NCBI RefSeq assembly: GCF_900128525.1
Contig: NZ_FQTQ01000012.1
Span: 1-64,000, forward strand
Reading direction: 5' to 3'
From: a methanotrophic endosymbiont of Bathymodiolus puteoserpentis (Logatchev)
Lineage (GTDB): Bacteria > Pseudomonadota > Gammaproteobacteria > Methylococcales > Methylomonadaceae
DNA: 64,000 nucleotides
Shown here: piece after piece, positions 47,805-57,514 of the stretch
Layout: each line of letters starts with the position of its first letter
Numbering within the stretch: position 1 is the stretch's first letter
Translations under genes and position numbers: made by a program
Notes under the pieces: model-generated
Databases searched by the model: none
Told to the model about the DNA's origin: nothing
Seen by the model: only the letters and a program-made list of their open reading frames with translations

Positions 47805-49360
47805 GCATGAGCCCTAACGATGAAATTATAGACAATGGAGTTATTGCACTGGAAACACAGCCACCTATTGAGTGGGGAGAATTAAAGCCTATTCCAGACG
47901 CTTTAAAAGCGGTACAGCCATTTAACTTTAATTTATTACCTGACTCATTAAGAATGTGGATTCAGGATATATCAGAGCGGATGCAATGCCCACCTGACTA
48001 CCCTGCTATCGGTGCAATGGTAACTTTATCGGCAGTCATTGGTAGGTCGGTCGGCATAAAACCTAAAGCTTATGATGATTGGCTTGTGGTGGGTAATTTA
48101 TGGGGTTTTGCAGTAGGTAGACCCAGCGCAATGAAAACGCCAGCATTATCAGAGGCATTAAAGCCACTTAAACGCTTAGAGGTCGAAGCACGCAACCGAC
48201 ATAATGAGCAATTAGACGAGTATAAGATTGATGCTGAAATGTTAAAGCTAACAGCGGAACAAATAACCAAGGATGCAAAGAGCGCGATTAAAAAAGGAGA
48301 AAATGCAAAAGCAAGGGAAATGTTAGCCATGTCAGCCGATGAAGATACACCAGCACCAACAAGGAAAAGATACATTGTTTATGATGCCACTATTGAGAAA
48401 TTAGGAGAGCTATTGAATGAAAACCCTAACGGCTTACTTCTCTTTAGGGATGAGATTAGCGGCTGGTTAAAGACTTTAGACCGCGAAGACCGAGCCAATG
48501 ATAAGGAGTTTTGGATTGAATCATTTGGCGGCTTAGGCTCATACACTTATGACCGTATAGGTAGGGGTACGATTGATATACAAGCAATAACAACAAGCGT
48601 ATTAGGCGGTATTCAGCCAGCAAAATTACAGCCTTATATTATAAATAATATGGCTGGTGGCTCTTATGATGACGGCTTCATACAGCGGTTACAGTTAGCG
48701 GTTTATCCAGAGCAAAACGGAAGATGGAAATACATAGACCGTTACCCAAACAAGGACGCTAAAGACGAAGCTTTTAATGTTTATGATGCGATTGCCAACA
48801 AGATTGAATTCCCAGAGCCAGAAGACGAGGAAATACCTTATATTCGATTTAGTGAGGATGCTCAGTCTTTATTCATTGAATGGCTAACCGAGCTTGAGAT
48901 TGAGCTACGAGAGGGGAGCTTGCATCCTGTTATGGAATCACACCTAACTAAATACCGTTCACTTATCCCAAGCTTAGCTTTAATCATTCACATTGCAGAA
49001 CTAGCAGCAGAACAAAAAAACACCATTGAGCCAGTCAGTAAAAAATCACTTATTAAGGCTATTCAGTGGGGCGAGTACCTGCGAACCCATGCGGAAAGAA
49101 TTTACGGCATAGGCTTAAACTCAGAACGCACAGCCGCGCGTTTAATTTTAACGAAGATAGAGCAAGGCAAGTTATCTAGTGGGTTTACTGCTAGAGATAT
49201 AAAACAAAGCGGATGGTCAGGATTAACAGATAACGATACCGTCAAGGATGCGTTGCAGTTGCTTGAAGATTTTAACTATATCGTTGGAATAAAAACAACA
49301 GGCGCAAATAGGCAGACTTTTAAATATTCAATCAATCCTGAATTCATAAAAAAAACCTGA
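47801..49360 (+). CDS. DUF3987 (YfjI-like) putative replication protein
   Basis: 519-residue P-loop protein. GRPSAMKTPALSEALKPLKR is the DUF3987-type Walker A (GxPSxxKT) and LLLFRDEISGWLKTLDRED the Walker B. It also has GRGTIDIQAITTSVLGGIQP and a C-terminal winged-helix-like end (FTARDIKQSGWSGLTDNDTV). Such proteins in P4-like satellites act as primase/helicase-like initiators; exact activity is unproven. It is followed after a hairpin by the SF2 helicase. Confidence 0.85.
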   Translation: MSMSPNDEIIDNGVIALETQPPIEWGELKPIPDALKAVQPFNFNLLPDSLRMWIQDISERMQCPPDYPAIGAMVTLSAVIGRSVGIKPKAYDDWLVVGNLWGFAVGRPSAMKTPALSEALKPLKRLEVEARNRHNEQLDEYKIDAEMLKLTAEQITKDAKSAIKKGENAKAREMLAMSADEDTPAPTRKRYIVYDATIEKLGELLNENPNGLLLFRDEISGWLKTLDREDRANDKEFWIESFGGLGSYTYDRIGRGTIDIQAITTSVLGGIQPAKLQPYIINNMAGGSYDDGFIQRLQLAVYPEQNGRWKYIDRYPNKDAKDEAFNVYDAIANKIEFPEPEDEEIPYIRFSEDAQSLFIEWLTELEIELREGSLHPVMESHLTKYRSLIPSLALIIHIAELAAEQKNTIEPVSKKSLIKAIQWGEYLRTHAERIYGIGLNSERTAARLILTKIEQGKLSSGFTARDIKQSGWSGLTDNDTVKDALQLLEDFNYIVGIKTTGANRQTFKYSINPEFIKKT

Positions 49361-49378
49361 AAACGGCTAACCTATGAA

Positions 49379-49452
49379 CCCTCAAAACCCTCATAACCCA
49401 CTTTTGAGGGTTTTGAGGGTAGCCTACCCCCGCGTTTTTACTTTTTTTATTT
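49379..49452. repeat. inverted copy of the 76-bp repeat with a 15-bp hairpin
   Basis: CCCTCAAAACCCTCA (49379-49393) pairs perfectly with TGAGGGTTTTGAGGG (49405-49419), loop of 11. Then GGGTAGCCTACCC (49417-49429) and a T-rich tail. The right half, read inversely, matches the left array. It lies between the DUF3987 and SF2 helicase genes and could also terminate transcription. Confidence 0.8.
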
Positions 49453-49462
49453 AAAGAATATT

Positions 49463-50812
49463 ATGAAAATTACACTATCCAGCCGCATCAAAATAAGAAC
49501 CACGCCCGACAACGAGCAACAGATTATTAAACAATTCACTTTTGCTAACCCTAAGTATCAGGATGCTATAAGTTTTGGCAGAAGCACACGTGATATTGAT
49601 CGTAATCTTTGTTTAATTGATCGTGAGGTAAACAGACCTATGGCGCGATTAATTGCCCCAATAGGCATACTTGATTATTTGCTACAAACCTTTAGCCCAG
49701 AAGTAAACGACGAACGCTGCACAATAAAGGTAAGCATTCCATTCACAGGAGCATTAAGACCGTATCAGCTTAAATTCGTTAACGATGCCCTTATTGCTAA
49801 GGGTGGGTTAATGATCGCTGCGACAGGTGCAGGGAAAACCGTTTCAGGTATTGCACTGGCTTCACGACTTCAACAGCGCACCTTGATATTAGTTAAAAGC
49901 AAAGACCTTGCTAAACAATGGATGGATGCCATAAAGCAGTTTACAGGGCTGGACGCTGGCTTAATTGGTGGTGGTAAAAATTCAGAGGGTGAGCAGTTTA
50001 CCATTGGCTTGACGCAATCACTTTGTAAGCGCGATTGTTCACAGCTTAACTATGGCTTAGTGATAGCGGATGAATGTCATAACCTACCCGCCTGCCAAGC
50101 TTTTACCGTGATTAATGGTTTAAATGCTAAATATAAATATGGATTATCAGCAACACCACAACGGCGCGATAACATGGAATTTATGATTCACGGGGCATTG
50201 GGTGATGTATGCGCGGAAATTAACCAAGACCAGTTACAGGGTAAAGTCTTACCCGTGTGCGTACAGAAAATACAGCATGAATTTAATGCAGACGTGGAAA
50301 GCTGGACAGATTTTTTAAATGTATTGGTGGATGATGAAAGCCGAAACCTTATTATTGTTGGGCATGCTATAAAAGCATCAAAGGCAATGGGTACGGTTAT
50401 CTTATGCGCTCAGATTAGGCATTGTGAGTTATTGGCTTCACTATGTCATGATCGAGATGCAAAAGCATTGGTATTGCATGGACAGTTACCCGCAAAGGTA
50501 CGGGCAGAACGCATGGCACAAGCACCCGATGCACAATTAATTATAGGTACATTATCCTTATTATCCGAAGGTATCGACTTACCCCACTTATCAGCCTTAA
50601 TTTTTGGCGCACCTGTATCAGCTTCAGTAGATCGCGAAACCCCAGCCGCCACCAGATTAATACAAAGCATAGGACGTTGTAGGCGACCTTATCCAAACAA
50701 AAGCAAAGCCTTTGTATTAGATATTATTGATAAGTGCGGCTTCGGTGTGTCGGCATGGAATAAACGCGTCACCATTTACCAGCAGCAAGGTTTTAAAGTC
50801 ATGAGGGGCTAA
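49463..50812 (+). CDS. SF2 helicase, UvsW/XPB-like
   Basis: 449-residue superfamily 2 helicase. Motifs: Q-like FTGALRPYQLKF, Walker A AATGAGKT (residues 119-126), DECH (203-206), SATPQRR (motif III), LIIGTLSLLSEGIDLPHLSA (V) and QSIGRCRRPYPNKSKAFVLD (VI). The closest analogy is to phage UvsW- or XPB-type translocases that remodel forks and branches. The gene is flanked on each side by a same-orientation copy of the element's dispersed repeat. Either a replication helicase of the element or a cargo gene. Confidence 0.85.
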   Translation: MKITLSSRIKIRTTPDNEQQIIKQFTFANPKYQDAISFGRSTRDIDRNLCLIDREVNRPMARLIAPIGILDYLLQTFSPEVNDERCTIKVSIPFTGALRPYQLKFVNDALIAKGGLMIAATGAGKTVSGIALASRLQQRTLILVKSKDLAKQWMDAIKQFTGLDAGLIGGGKNSEGEQFTIGLTQSLCKRDCSQLNYGLVIADECHNLPACQAFTVINGLNAKYKYGLSATPQRRDNMEFMIHGALGDVCAEINQDQLQGKVLPVCVQKIQHEFNADVESWTDFLNVLVDDESRNLIIVGHAIKASKAMGTVILCAQIRHCELLASLCHDRDAKALVLHGQLPAKVRAERMAQAPDAQLIIGTLSLLSEGIDLPHLSALIFGAPVSASVDRETPAATRLIQSIGRCRRPYPNKSKAFVLDIIDKCGFGVSAWNKRVTIYQQQGFKVMRG

Positions 50813-50984
50813 ATAATGCAACCGCTATATAACACGCCACCAGCAAGCCATAAATGAAAGACTTTAAAAAGCCACCTTATCTGTAATCAAAAAAATATAA
50901 CCAACTCAAATACTTAATGAAAAAAGTAAACACAGTTAATTAGTTAGTAATATTGCTTTTTTATTGGGAAATAAATCTACAAAA

Positions 50985-51044
50985 TTACCTTATGAGGGTT
51001 TTGAGGGTAGCCTACCCCCCGCGTTTTCACTTTTTTTATTTAGA
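50985..51044. repeat. second inverted copy of the 76-bp repeat
   Basis: TTATGAGGGTTTTGAGGG, then GGGTAGCCTACCC (51005-51017), then CCGCGTTTTCACTTTTTTTA, the reverse of the left array unit. Together with 49379-49452 it brackets the SF2 helicase gene. Confidence 0.8.
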
Positions 51045-51079
51045 AAAAACCGAAATAGTGACAAGACAGGACAAAAACA

Positions 51080-51322
51080 ATGACCGATAACTACACCGCC
51101 AAAAACATCAAAATACAGCACATAACCACCGATACTTGGAGTATGGCAATAAGCCTTGCTGAGGAGTTTAATTACAATATTAAGATTATTGAACGCGGCT
51201 TAGAGGCGTGTAAATTAGCACACGTACCAACCAGTTATTTTATAGACCGATACTTAAAAAAGCTTGATATACCGATAAATGAAGATGTAAATGCAATTTA
51301 CAAAGAATTAAGTAACGGTTAA
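51080..51322 (+). CDS. element-encoded protein of unknown function
   Basis: 80 aa (MTDNYTAKNIKIQHITTDTW). Mostly helical (NIKIIERGLEACKLAHVPTS), no recognised domain. It stands alone between the second repeat copy and the Mor-like gene; a GC-containing hairpin (AGCCGCC...GGCGGCTTTTT, near 51350) follows and probably terminates it. Confidence 0.6.
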   Translation: MTDNYTAKNIKIQHITTDTWSMAISLAEEFNYNIKIIERGLEACKLAHVPTSYFIDRYLKKLDIPINEDVNAIYKELSNG

Positions 51323-51469
51323 AAACCGAACAAGCAAGCAACCAATACCCAAGCCGCCGCGATAATATCAAGGCGGCTTTTTATTGTCTTTCTTTAATGC
51401 GCATTAAAATACAGATAGCCATAAATCAAGTTTAATCAAGTTTTACGCCACGATTAAAAAAGGTGATTA

Positions 51470-51823
51470 ATGGCTACTCAAGAACTACCAGAAGTAATCG
51501 AACACATACCCGAAATAATACAAGAACTACCCGAAATCATCCAAGATATTTACGCCTATAGCTTGGAATCCATAAAAAACAACCCAGCAATAAGCGATAA
51601 AGACGCGGCTAATATTGCCCTTGATATAGCACAAAGTACACGTCATAGATGGGGTGGTATTCTTGTCTATATTCCTAAAGGCGATGCACTGGATACCAAA
51701 AACAAAAAACAAAATATACGGCATGATTTTAACGGTAGTAATCATATTGACTTAGCCCGCAAATATAAAGTTAGTGTGCAATCAATCTATAAAACAGTAA
51801 AAACAGAAGCGAGTAAAAAATAA
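51470..51823 (+). CDS. Mor-family transcriptional activator
   Basis: 117 aa related to the Mu Mor/C activators: PEIIQDIYAYSLESI, ALDIAQSTRHRWGGILVYIP (dimerisation/beta part), then the HTH NHIDLARKYKVSVQSIYKTV. In Mu, Mor switches on middle operons; in a satellite it could activate element or helper-phage genes (inference). Its stop overlaps the next start codon by one base. Confidence 0.85.
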   Translation: MATQELPEVIEHIPEIIQELPEIIQDIYAYSLESIKNNPAISDKDAANIALDIAQSTRHRWGGILVYIPKGDALDTKNKKQNIRHDFNGSNHIDLARKYKVSVQSIYKTVKTEASKK

Positions 51824-52306
51824 TGATAACCGCAAAAGATATAAGAAAAAAACCAAGACTTAAAAAATAAAATTGCAGAATTAACAAGCTCTTACATAAA
51901 GAACACCAGCTTAATAGATTTAAAATACAGAGAGCATACAGAGTTAAACAGGGAAGCCGGTAACATTACAAGGGAAATCAATCAAGCTGAAAATATGGGG
52001 CATGATATTCCAAAAGAACTATTCAAAAACAGGAAAACTTATTTATATTCTTAGCGCGTCTACACTAAAACAATCATAGCCGCCGCCAATGCTTACCAAT
52101 TAGCAGAGAAAAAAGCAGGTAGAGAAGTTAGCGTTGCTGGTGCGGTTTCTTATGTGACTAAAGGCAAAAGCAAAGAACCTAACCCAGTAATTAACGAAAC
52201 TAAAACAATCATAGCCGCCGCCAATGCTTACCAATTAGCAGAGAAAAAAGCAGGTAGAGAAGTTAGCGTTGCTGGTGCGGTTTCTTATGTGACTAATAAA
52301 GGTTGA
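51823..52306 (+). pseudogene. decayed gene with 45-codon in-frame duplication
   Basis: ATG 51823 opens MITAKDIRKKPRLKK then stops. One base later a frame reads KIAELTSSYIKNTSLIDLKY and on to a TAG at 52052. After that stop the same frame continues to TGA at 52304 and contains TKTIIAAANAYQLAEKKAGR and following residues twice (98 identical bases at 52064-52161 and 52199-52296, period 135). A frameshift in an A-run plus one TAG separate it from an intact gene. The family is not recognised. Confidence 0.7.
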
Positions 52307-52425
52307 ACGGTATTTTTATGTTTAATTAGGTTACCTTATGCGCTGGTAAAGGCTATCATTGCATTTATTTAATTTTCTTGTGTCATACCGTGTCAGTGAG
52401 CGCCAAGGGTACGCACACAAAAAAA

Positions 52426-52445
52426 GGGCACACAGGCGGGCACAC
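52426..52445 (+). repeat. right pair of GGGCACAC sites
   Basis: GGGCACAC at 52426-52433 and 52438-52445, the same spacing and orientation as the left pair at 42196-42215. Likely integrase arm sites, 60-80 bases from attR. Confidence 0.65.
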
Positions 52446-52449
52446 TATT

Positions 52450-52478
52450 TTGCAACCAATAATTAAATATCTTATAAA
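52450..52478 (+). promoter_or_regulatory. putative outward promoter toward gmk
   Basis: TTGCAA (52450-52455), 17-base spacer, TATAAA (52473-52478): a good sigma70-type promoter inside the right end of the element pointing to gmk. It may replace the promoter lost when the element split yicC from gmk. Confidence 0.55.
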
Positions 52479-52507
52479 ACATTAACTTAATAGCTCACTA
52501 AATATTA

Positions 52508-53152
<645 letters not shown>

Positions 53153-53380
53153 ATGGAGCGAAAATAATTCATTTTTAATCAAAAAATCCTATTCTTTTGT
53201 TTTACAAAAACTTTTTTCATGCTATAAATACTGTGTCGAGTAAAAACTAACACAAAATTCGACATTACAAGTTGATTAGCTTTCAACTCTTAACATTAAA
53301 TCTGAAATAAAAGCTTACCATGAAAATCTTAAATAGTTTTTACATGGTTACTTCACAATAATAACAATAGGATTTTTAAA

Positions 53381-53572
53381 ATGGCTGAAGAACAAAAGAA
53401 AGATAATACTTATATTATAATTGTTGCTGTATGTGCATTTCTTGCGATTGGACTTGTTACAATCTTAAAAAGCAGGGAAACAGAGCACTTAAATTATCAG
53501 GACAATACAACAGTACAGCAAGAAGCTCAATTATTTGAAGGTATAAAAAAATACGACAATAACTTTGAATAA
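53381..53572 (+). CDS. small single-pass membrane protein of unknown function
   Basis: 63 aa (MAEEQKKDNTYIIIVAVCAF) with one hydrophobic segment (IIIVAVCAFLAIGLVTIL) and a short acidic C-terminal tail. No family recognised. A strong hairpin terminator follows, supporting that it is a real, separately ended gene. rpoZ, the usual gene after gmk, is absent here. Confidence 0.6.
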   Translation: MAEEQKKDNTYIIIVAVCAFLAIGLVTILKSRETEHLNYQDNTTVQQEAQLFEGIKKYDNNFE

Positions 53573-53581
53573 CTCAAAATA

Positions 53582-53619
53582 AAGCATTCTCTGTTAACTT
53601 TCGTTAGCAGAGAATGCTT
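53582..53619. terminator. strong hairpin between converging genes
   Basis: AAGCATTCTCTGTTAAC (53582-53598) pairs with GTTAGCAGAGAATGCTT (53603-53619), 17 bp with one G-T pair and a 4-base loop. It can end the small membrane protein gene on one strand and the SPOR gene on the other. Confidence 0.85.
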
Positions 53620-53662
53620 CTAATCACCAATCTTTCTTCTCGCATACACGCTCAAGCTCTAT

Positions 53663-54364
53663 TTATTCCTTCACCTCAATGACTAAAGCATCCATGTCAT
53701 TATCTGTTAAACGAGATTTAATAGCATCCACTGATGCCATTCGCTTATAAGGCCCCATTTTCACTCGATACCAAATAACTGACTTAACAGGTGCTTTTTC
53801 AATCTGCGGCGAGAATCCCATTAAGAGTAGTTTAGCTTTTAAGCTATCGGCATCTGTATAACGGCGAAATGAACCGACTTGCACGGAATACAGCACGCCT
53901 TTCTTTACTTTACCAACTCGCTCCTCTCTTTTTCGGGTTTTCACTTCATAATTTGGTACAACAAACTCTGCTTCCGGCAAAACCTTATAAAAATCAAACT
54001 GAACTTCAGGCTTGGGTACCGGTTTCTTAGCGACTGGCGCTATCACTTTTAACGGTTTACGTTGCACTTCTATTTTTTTAACTTCCTGCCTGACCGGTTT
54101 AACTACCTTACTTGAGTCACTAGGCGCTGGCGCTGTACTTGAAGAAATGAGATATAAAAAATAAGCAAAGATACCAACCAGTACGACAACTAAAAACCAA
54201 CGCCACGCCGGTACTTTTTCACTCTTACCAACCGGCACAGACTTCCTTGTGCTGACTCTAGGCTTATTGGCTTTAGCTGACGGCTTACGCTGGCCTGATT
54301 TTTTAGGAACAGCCTTACCTCCCTTTCTGGGTAAACCTGCACGATTCTTATAGTCCTGAGCCAT
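53663..54364 (-). CDS. SPOR-domain membrane protein
   Basis: 233 aa, N-terminal lysine-rich stretch (KAVPKKSGQRKPSAKANKPR), one membrane segment (WRWFLVVVLVGIFAYFLYLI), a linker and a C-terminal SPOR domain (YSVQVGSFRRYTDADSLKAK, VIWYRVKMGPYKRM) that binds denuded peptidoglycan at the septum. FtsN-like in layout. It overlaps argS by one base; argS-SPOR pairs are common in gammaproteobacteria. Confidence 0.9.
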   Translation of the reverse strand: MAQDYKNRAGLPRKGGKAVPKKSGQRKPSAKANKPRVSTRKSVPVGKSEKVPAWRWFLVVVLVGIFAYFLYLISSSTAPAPSDSSKVVKPVRQEVKKIEVQRKPLKVIAPVAKKPVPKPEVQFDFYKVLPEAEFVVPNYEVKTRKREERVGKVKKGVLYSVQVGSFRRYTDADSLKAKLLLMGFSPQIEKAPVKSVIWYRVKMGPYKRMASVDAIKSRLTDNDMDALVIEVKE

Positions 54365-56124
54365 TACATTGCTTCCGGCGTATTAATCCTCAGTAAGTTT
54401 AGCCCATTAGCTAAAACTTGTTTCACCGCACAACTTAAATTTAACCGCGCATTACGCATGGCCTCATCATCAACAATAAATTGATGCGCATTATAATAGC
54501 TATGAAATTCTGCTGCTAACTCACGCAAATAGTTGACCAACAAGTGTGGTTCATATTGTAAGGCAGCCTTTTCTAAAATTTCAGGATAACGAATTAAGCT
54601 GCTCACTAAGTTAATTTCTTGAGGCTCAAGCAATAAACCTAAACTCTCATCACCTAAAGCGATATCACGCGTCAAGCCTTTTTCATCAAGTTGTCTTAAC
54701 ACACTACAAACCCGTGCATGCGCATACTGCACATAAAAAACGGGGTTTTCATTCGTTTTAGAAGTCGCCAGCTTTAAGTCAAAATCCATATGTTGCTCAG
54801 ATTTACGCATCACATAGAAAAAACGCGCTGCATCTTGTCCCACTTCGTTACGTAACTGGCGCAAAGTCACAAAAGAGCCAGAACGGGTGGACATTTGTAC
54901 TTGCTCATCACCGCGGTACAGCACAGCAAATTGAACCAATAAAACGTTTAACTTCTCAGTATCAGCACCTAAAGCCTGCATTGCCGCTCTAACACGCGGA
55001 ATATAGCCATGGTGATCTGCCCCCCAGATATTAATAATCTGATCAAATCCTCGATCCAGTTTATTCATATGATAAGCAATATCCGAAGCAAAATAAGTGC
55101 CTTGGCCGTTATCACGGACAACAACACGGTCTTTCTCATCACCTAATTGACTAGAAGCAAACCAAGTTGCCCCCTCTTTTACGTATAAATGCCCCTCTGC
55201 ATCTAAACGCTTAAGCGCTTCATCTATAGAGCCATCATCCATTAATTGTCGCTCAGAAAACCACTCTTGATAATTAATACCGAATTCACCTAAATCTTGG
55301 CGAATATCTGCTAAAATCTCATTTAACCCTGATTGAAAAATAGATCGATACTCCTTGGCGCCTAGCAAAGTTTTTGCACGCTCTATCAAGGCATCAATAT
55401 GCTCATCTTTATTCCCTCCTTCCGGCTCATCGGCGGGGATATCTTCGAACACCAGATCAATGGGGTGACGGTATTCATTACCCGCTTGGCGATGTAAGTT
55501 GGCCGCTATATCGCGAATATAATCGCCACGATAAGCATTACTCGGAAAAGTAAGGACTTCACCGCATTCTTCAAGGTAACGCAACCAAATACTTACGGCT
55601 AAAATGTCCATTTGACGGCCAGCATCATTGACGTAATACTCACGGTGCACATCAAAACCAACAGCAGCAAGTAGATCGGCGACAGCTGACCCGTATGCCG
55701 CACCACGACCATGTCCTACATGTAATGGCCCTGTTGGGTTAGCAGAAACAAATTCAACCTGAACTTTTTTACCTGCCCCTACCTGACTTAAGCCAAATTG
55801 CTCGCCTTGTTCATGAATTTTACTGATAATTTGATATTGTGCTTTTGGATCAATAAAAAAATTGATAAACCCAGGGCCAGCGATTTCAACTTTAATAACA
55901 GCTGGATCGGCGGGCAACAGATCGACGATTTTTTCCGCTAATTGGCGCGGATTCATTTTGGCTGATTTAGCCAACATTAACGATAAATTAGACGCAAAGT
56001 CACCATGTAACTGGTCTCGCGCACGCTCAATATTGATTGTTGGATTTAGCTCTTGTGCTAAAAGACCCTGTGTTTTTAATGCTGTAACAGCGTCTAATAA
56101 GAGAGACTCTAACTTTTGTTTCAT
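54364..56124 (-). CDS. argS: arginine--tRNA ligase
   Basis: Class I synthetase charging tRNA-Arg. 586 aa with an N-terminal additional domain, [20 protein letters not shown] (HIGH motif as HVGH), [32 protein letters not shown] (the KMSKS-equivalent is modified, as often in ArgRS) and a C-terminal DALR anticodon domain. Length is normal. Confidence 0.97.
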   Translation of the reverse strand: MKQKLESLLLDAVTALKTQGLLAQELNPTINIERARDQLHGDFASNLSLMLAKSAKMNPRQLAEKIVDLLPADPAVIKVEIAGPGFINFFIDPKAQYQIISKIHEQGEQFGLSQVGAGKKVQVEFVSANPTGPLHVGHGRGAAYGSAVADLLAAVGFDVHREYYVNDAGRQMDILAVSIWLRYLEECGEVLTFPSNAYRGDYIRDIAANLHRQAGNEYRHPIDLVFEDIPADEPEGGNKDEHIDALIERAKTLLGAKEYRSIFQSGLNEILADIRQDLGEFGINYQEWFSERQLMDDGSIDEALKRLDAEGHLYVKEGATWFASSQLGDEKDRVVVRDNGQGTYFASDIAYHMNKLDRGFDQIINIWGADHHGYIPRVRAAMQALGADTEKLNVLLVQFAVLYRGDEQVQMSTRSGSFVTLRQLRNEVGQDAARFFYVMRKSEQHMDFDLKLATSKTNENPVFYVQYAHARVCSVLRQLDEKGLTRDIALGDESLGLLLEPQEINLVSSLIRYPEILEKAALQYEPHLLVNYLRELAAEFHSYYNAHQFIVDDEAMRNARLNLSCAVKQVLANGLNLLRINTPEAM

Positions 56125-56298
56125 GCGTTTAGCTTGTAGGGGTGAGTTTGAAAAAACTCCCCATTATCCCTTAAATCGAGACTAGGTGAAAGCGCTAAGA
56201 AATCGAGATAAAAGCAATAACAAACTAAGTACTACGTCAGCATGCTATTTAAACGCAATAAACCACCCTAATGCTACTACTGTATTTAAGAGATAAAA

Positions 56299-56973
56299 CT
56301 AATTTGCAGCCAAAGAAAGCCCTGGCTTACTTTCTTCTTGTCCGTACTTATCAATCGCTAATTGTGCCTGCACTTGCAATTGTGTATCAGCAAAGACCTG
56401 AGTCGCCCTAACCGGAACAGTTAGGGCGCGATTAAAATACTTAAGTGCTAGCTGTAACTGCCCTTGTGTTACCAAAAAATCCGCATAATAATAATTAGCA
56501 TCAATAGCATTAGCATTGATAGCTAAAGCTTTCTCTAATAACTGCTGCGCCTTATTATTATCACCATAAGCAACAGGCCATGCGGGAACCATATAATATA
56601 GCGTGCCTAAAGTTACGAATGCTGCACCATCTAATGCTTTAGGACTAAGTTCAATAGCCTGTATTAAAAGATCTTTAGCCTTATTAATTGCCTCTAAAGC
56701 GCTAAAAGCATCAACATTCTTAGCATTACTGGCAACAATAATGGCTTGCAGAATAATAAACTCCGCTTGCTTTGGGTACTGCGCCTGCAAATGATTAACT
56801 TCACTCAATAAATGCTTAAATTCATTATCTTGTTGCTCCTTAGCAACAAGATAATGAATACGCGCCCATTCTGACTCTATATGCTGAACAGCAGGCGCTA
56901 AATCATATGCCCAGACTGTAGCAGGCATTACATTGAAAATAAAGACCAAGAAAAAAGCAACTATTCGTTTCAT
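56299..56973 (-). CDS. TPR-repeat exported protein
   Basis: About 224 aa from ATG 56973 (MKRIVAFFLVFIFNVMPATV), a signal peptide, then helical tetratricopeptide-like repeats: AINKAKDLLIQAIELSPKAL, KAQQLLEKALAINANAIDAN and YYADFLVTQGQLQLALKYFN. Likely periplasmic scaffold; partners unknown. No neighbour gives a clear function. Confidence 0.8.
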   Translation of the reverse strand: MKRIVAFFLVFIFNVMPATVWAYDLAPAVQHIESEWARIHYLVAKEQQDNEFKHLLSEVNHLQAQYPKQAEFIILQAIIVASNAKNVDAFSALEAINKAKDLLIQAIELSPKALDGAAFVTLGTLYYMVPAWPVAYGDNNKAQQLLEKALAINANAIDANYYYADFLVTQGQLQLALKYFNRALTVPVRATQVFADTQLQVQAQLAIDKYGQEESKPGLSLAAN

Positions 56974-56996
56974 AAGAAACAATATAGTTGCTTATT

Positions 56997-57028
56997 ATCA
57001 TTTTTGCAACAAATGTTGCAAAAATGAT
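56997..57028. terminator. perfect 14-bp palindrome
   Basis: ATCATTTTTGCAAC (56997-57010) pairs with GTTGCAAAAATGAT (57015-57028), loop AAAT. It lies between the CYTH gene and the TPR gene on the minus strand and probably ends the CYTH transcript. Confidence 0.6.
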
Positions 57029-57032
57029 ACGA

Positions 57033-57500
57033 CTACCAAGTTGTATACGGCTTTTTAGATAGCTGATTATTATAATATCTTATATCTTCTGTCACATCCT
57101 GACCCACCCAGCTAGGCTTGTCAAAATCCTCATCTACAGCAGATAATTCAATTTCAGCGACAATTAAGCCCGCATTCTCGCCTTTAAACTCATCAATCTC
57201 CCACGTATGTTGCTTAATAACCACAAGGTGACGAGTTTTTTCTACTAAAGGCTTATGACATAAAGTCGTTAATAACTCATGAGCATCCGCTAATGGAATA
57301 TCATATTCATATTCCTGGCGCTGCGAACCTATCGTAGCGCTTTTAATATTAAGCTTTGCAGTATCATCGCTGACTCTAACTCTTACCGAACTATGCTCAT
57401 CACTACTCAGATAACCTTGTCGATAATTAATCGACTTAGTGACTAAAGCACGCCAGCTATCACTAGCTAGTAAAAATTTACGTTCTATTTCAATTGCCAT
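57033..57500 (-). CDS. CYTH-domain phosphatase
   Basis: 155 aa with the CYTH/TTM fold: EIERKFLLASDSW (ExExK), VRVRVSDDTAKLNIK, EYEYDIPLADA, WEIDEFKGENAGLIVAEIEL. Family members hydrolyse inorganic triphosphate or related compounds; substrate here not proven. It lies 14 bases downstream of galE on the same strand. Confidence 0.88.
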   Translation of the reverse strand: MAIEIERKFLLASDSWRALVTKSINYRQGYLSSDEHSSVRVRVSDDTAKLNIKSATIGSQRQEYEYDIPLADAHELLTTLCHKPLVEKTRHLVVIKQHTWEIDEFKGENAGLIVAEIELSAVDEDFDKPSWVGQDVTEDIRYYNNQLSKKPYTTW

Positions 57501-57514
57501 TTACTCTGTATTCC

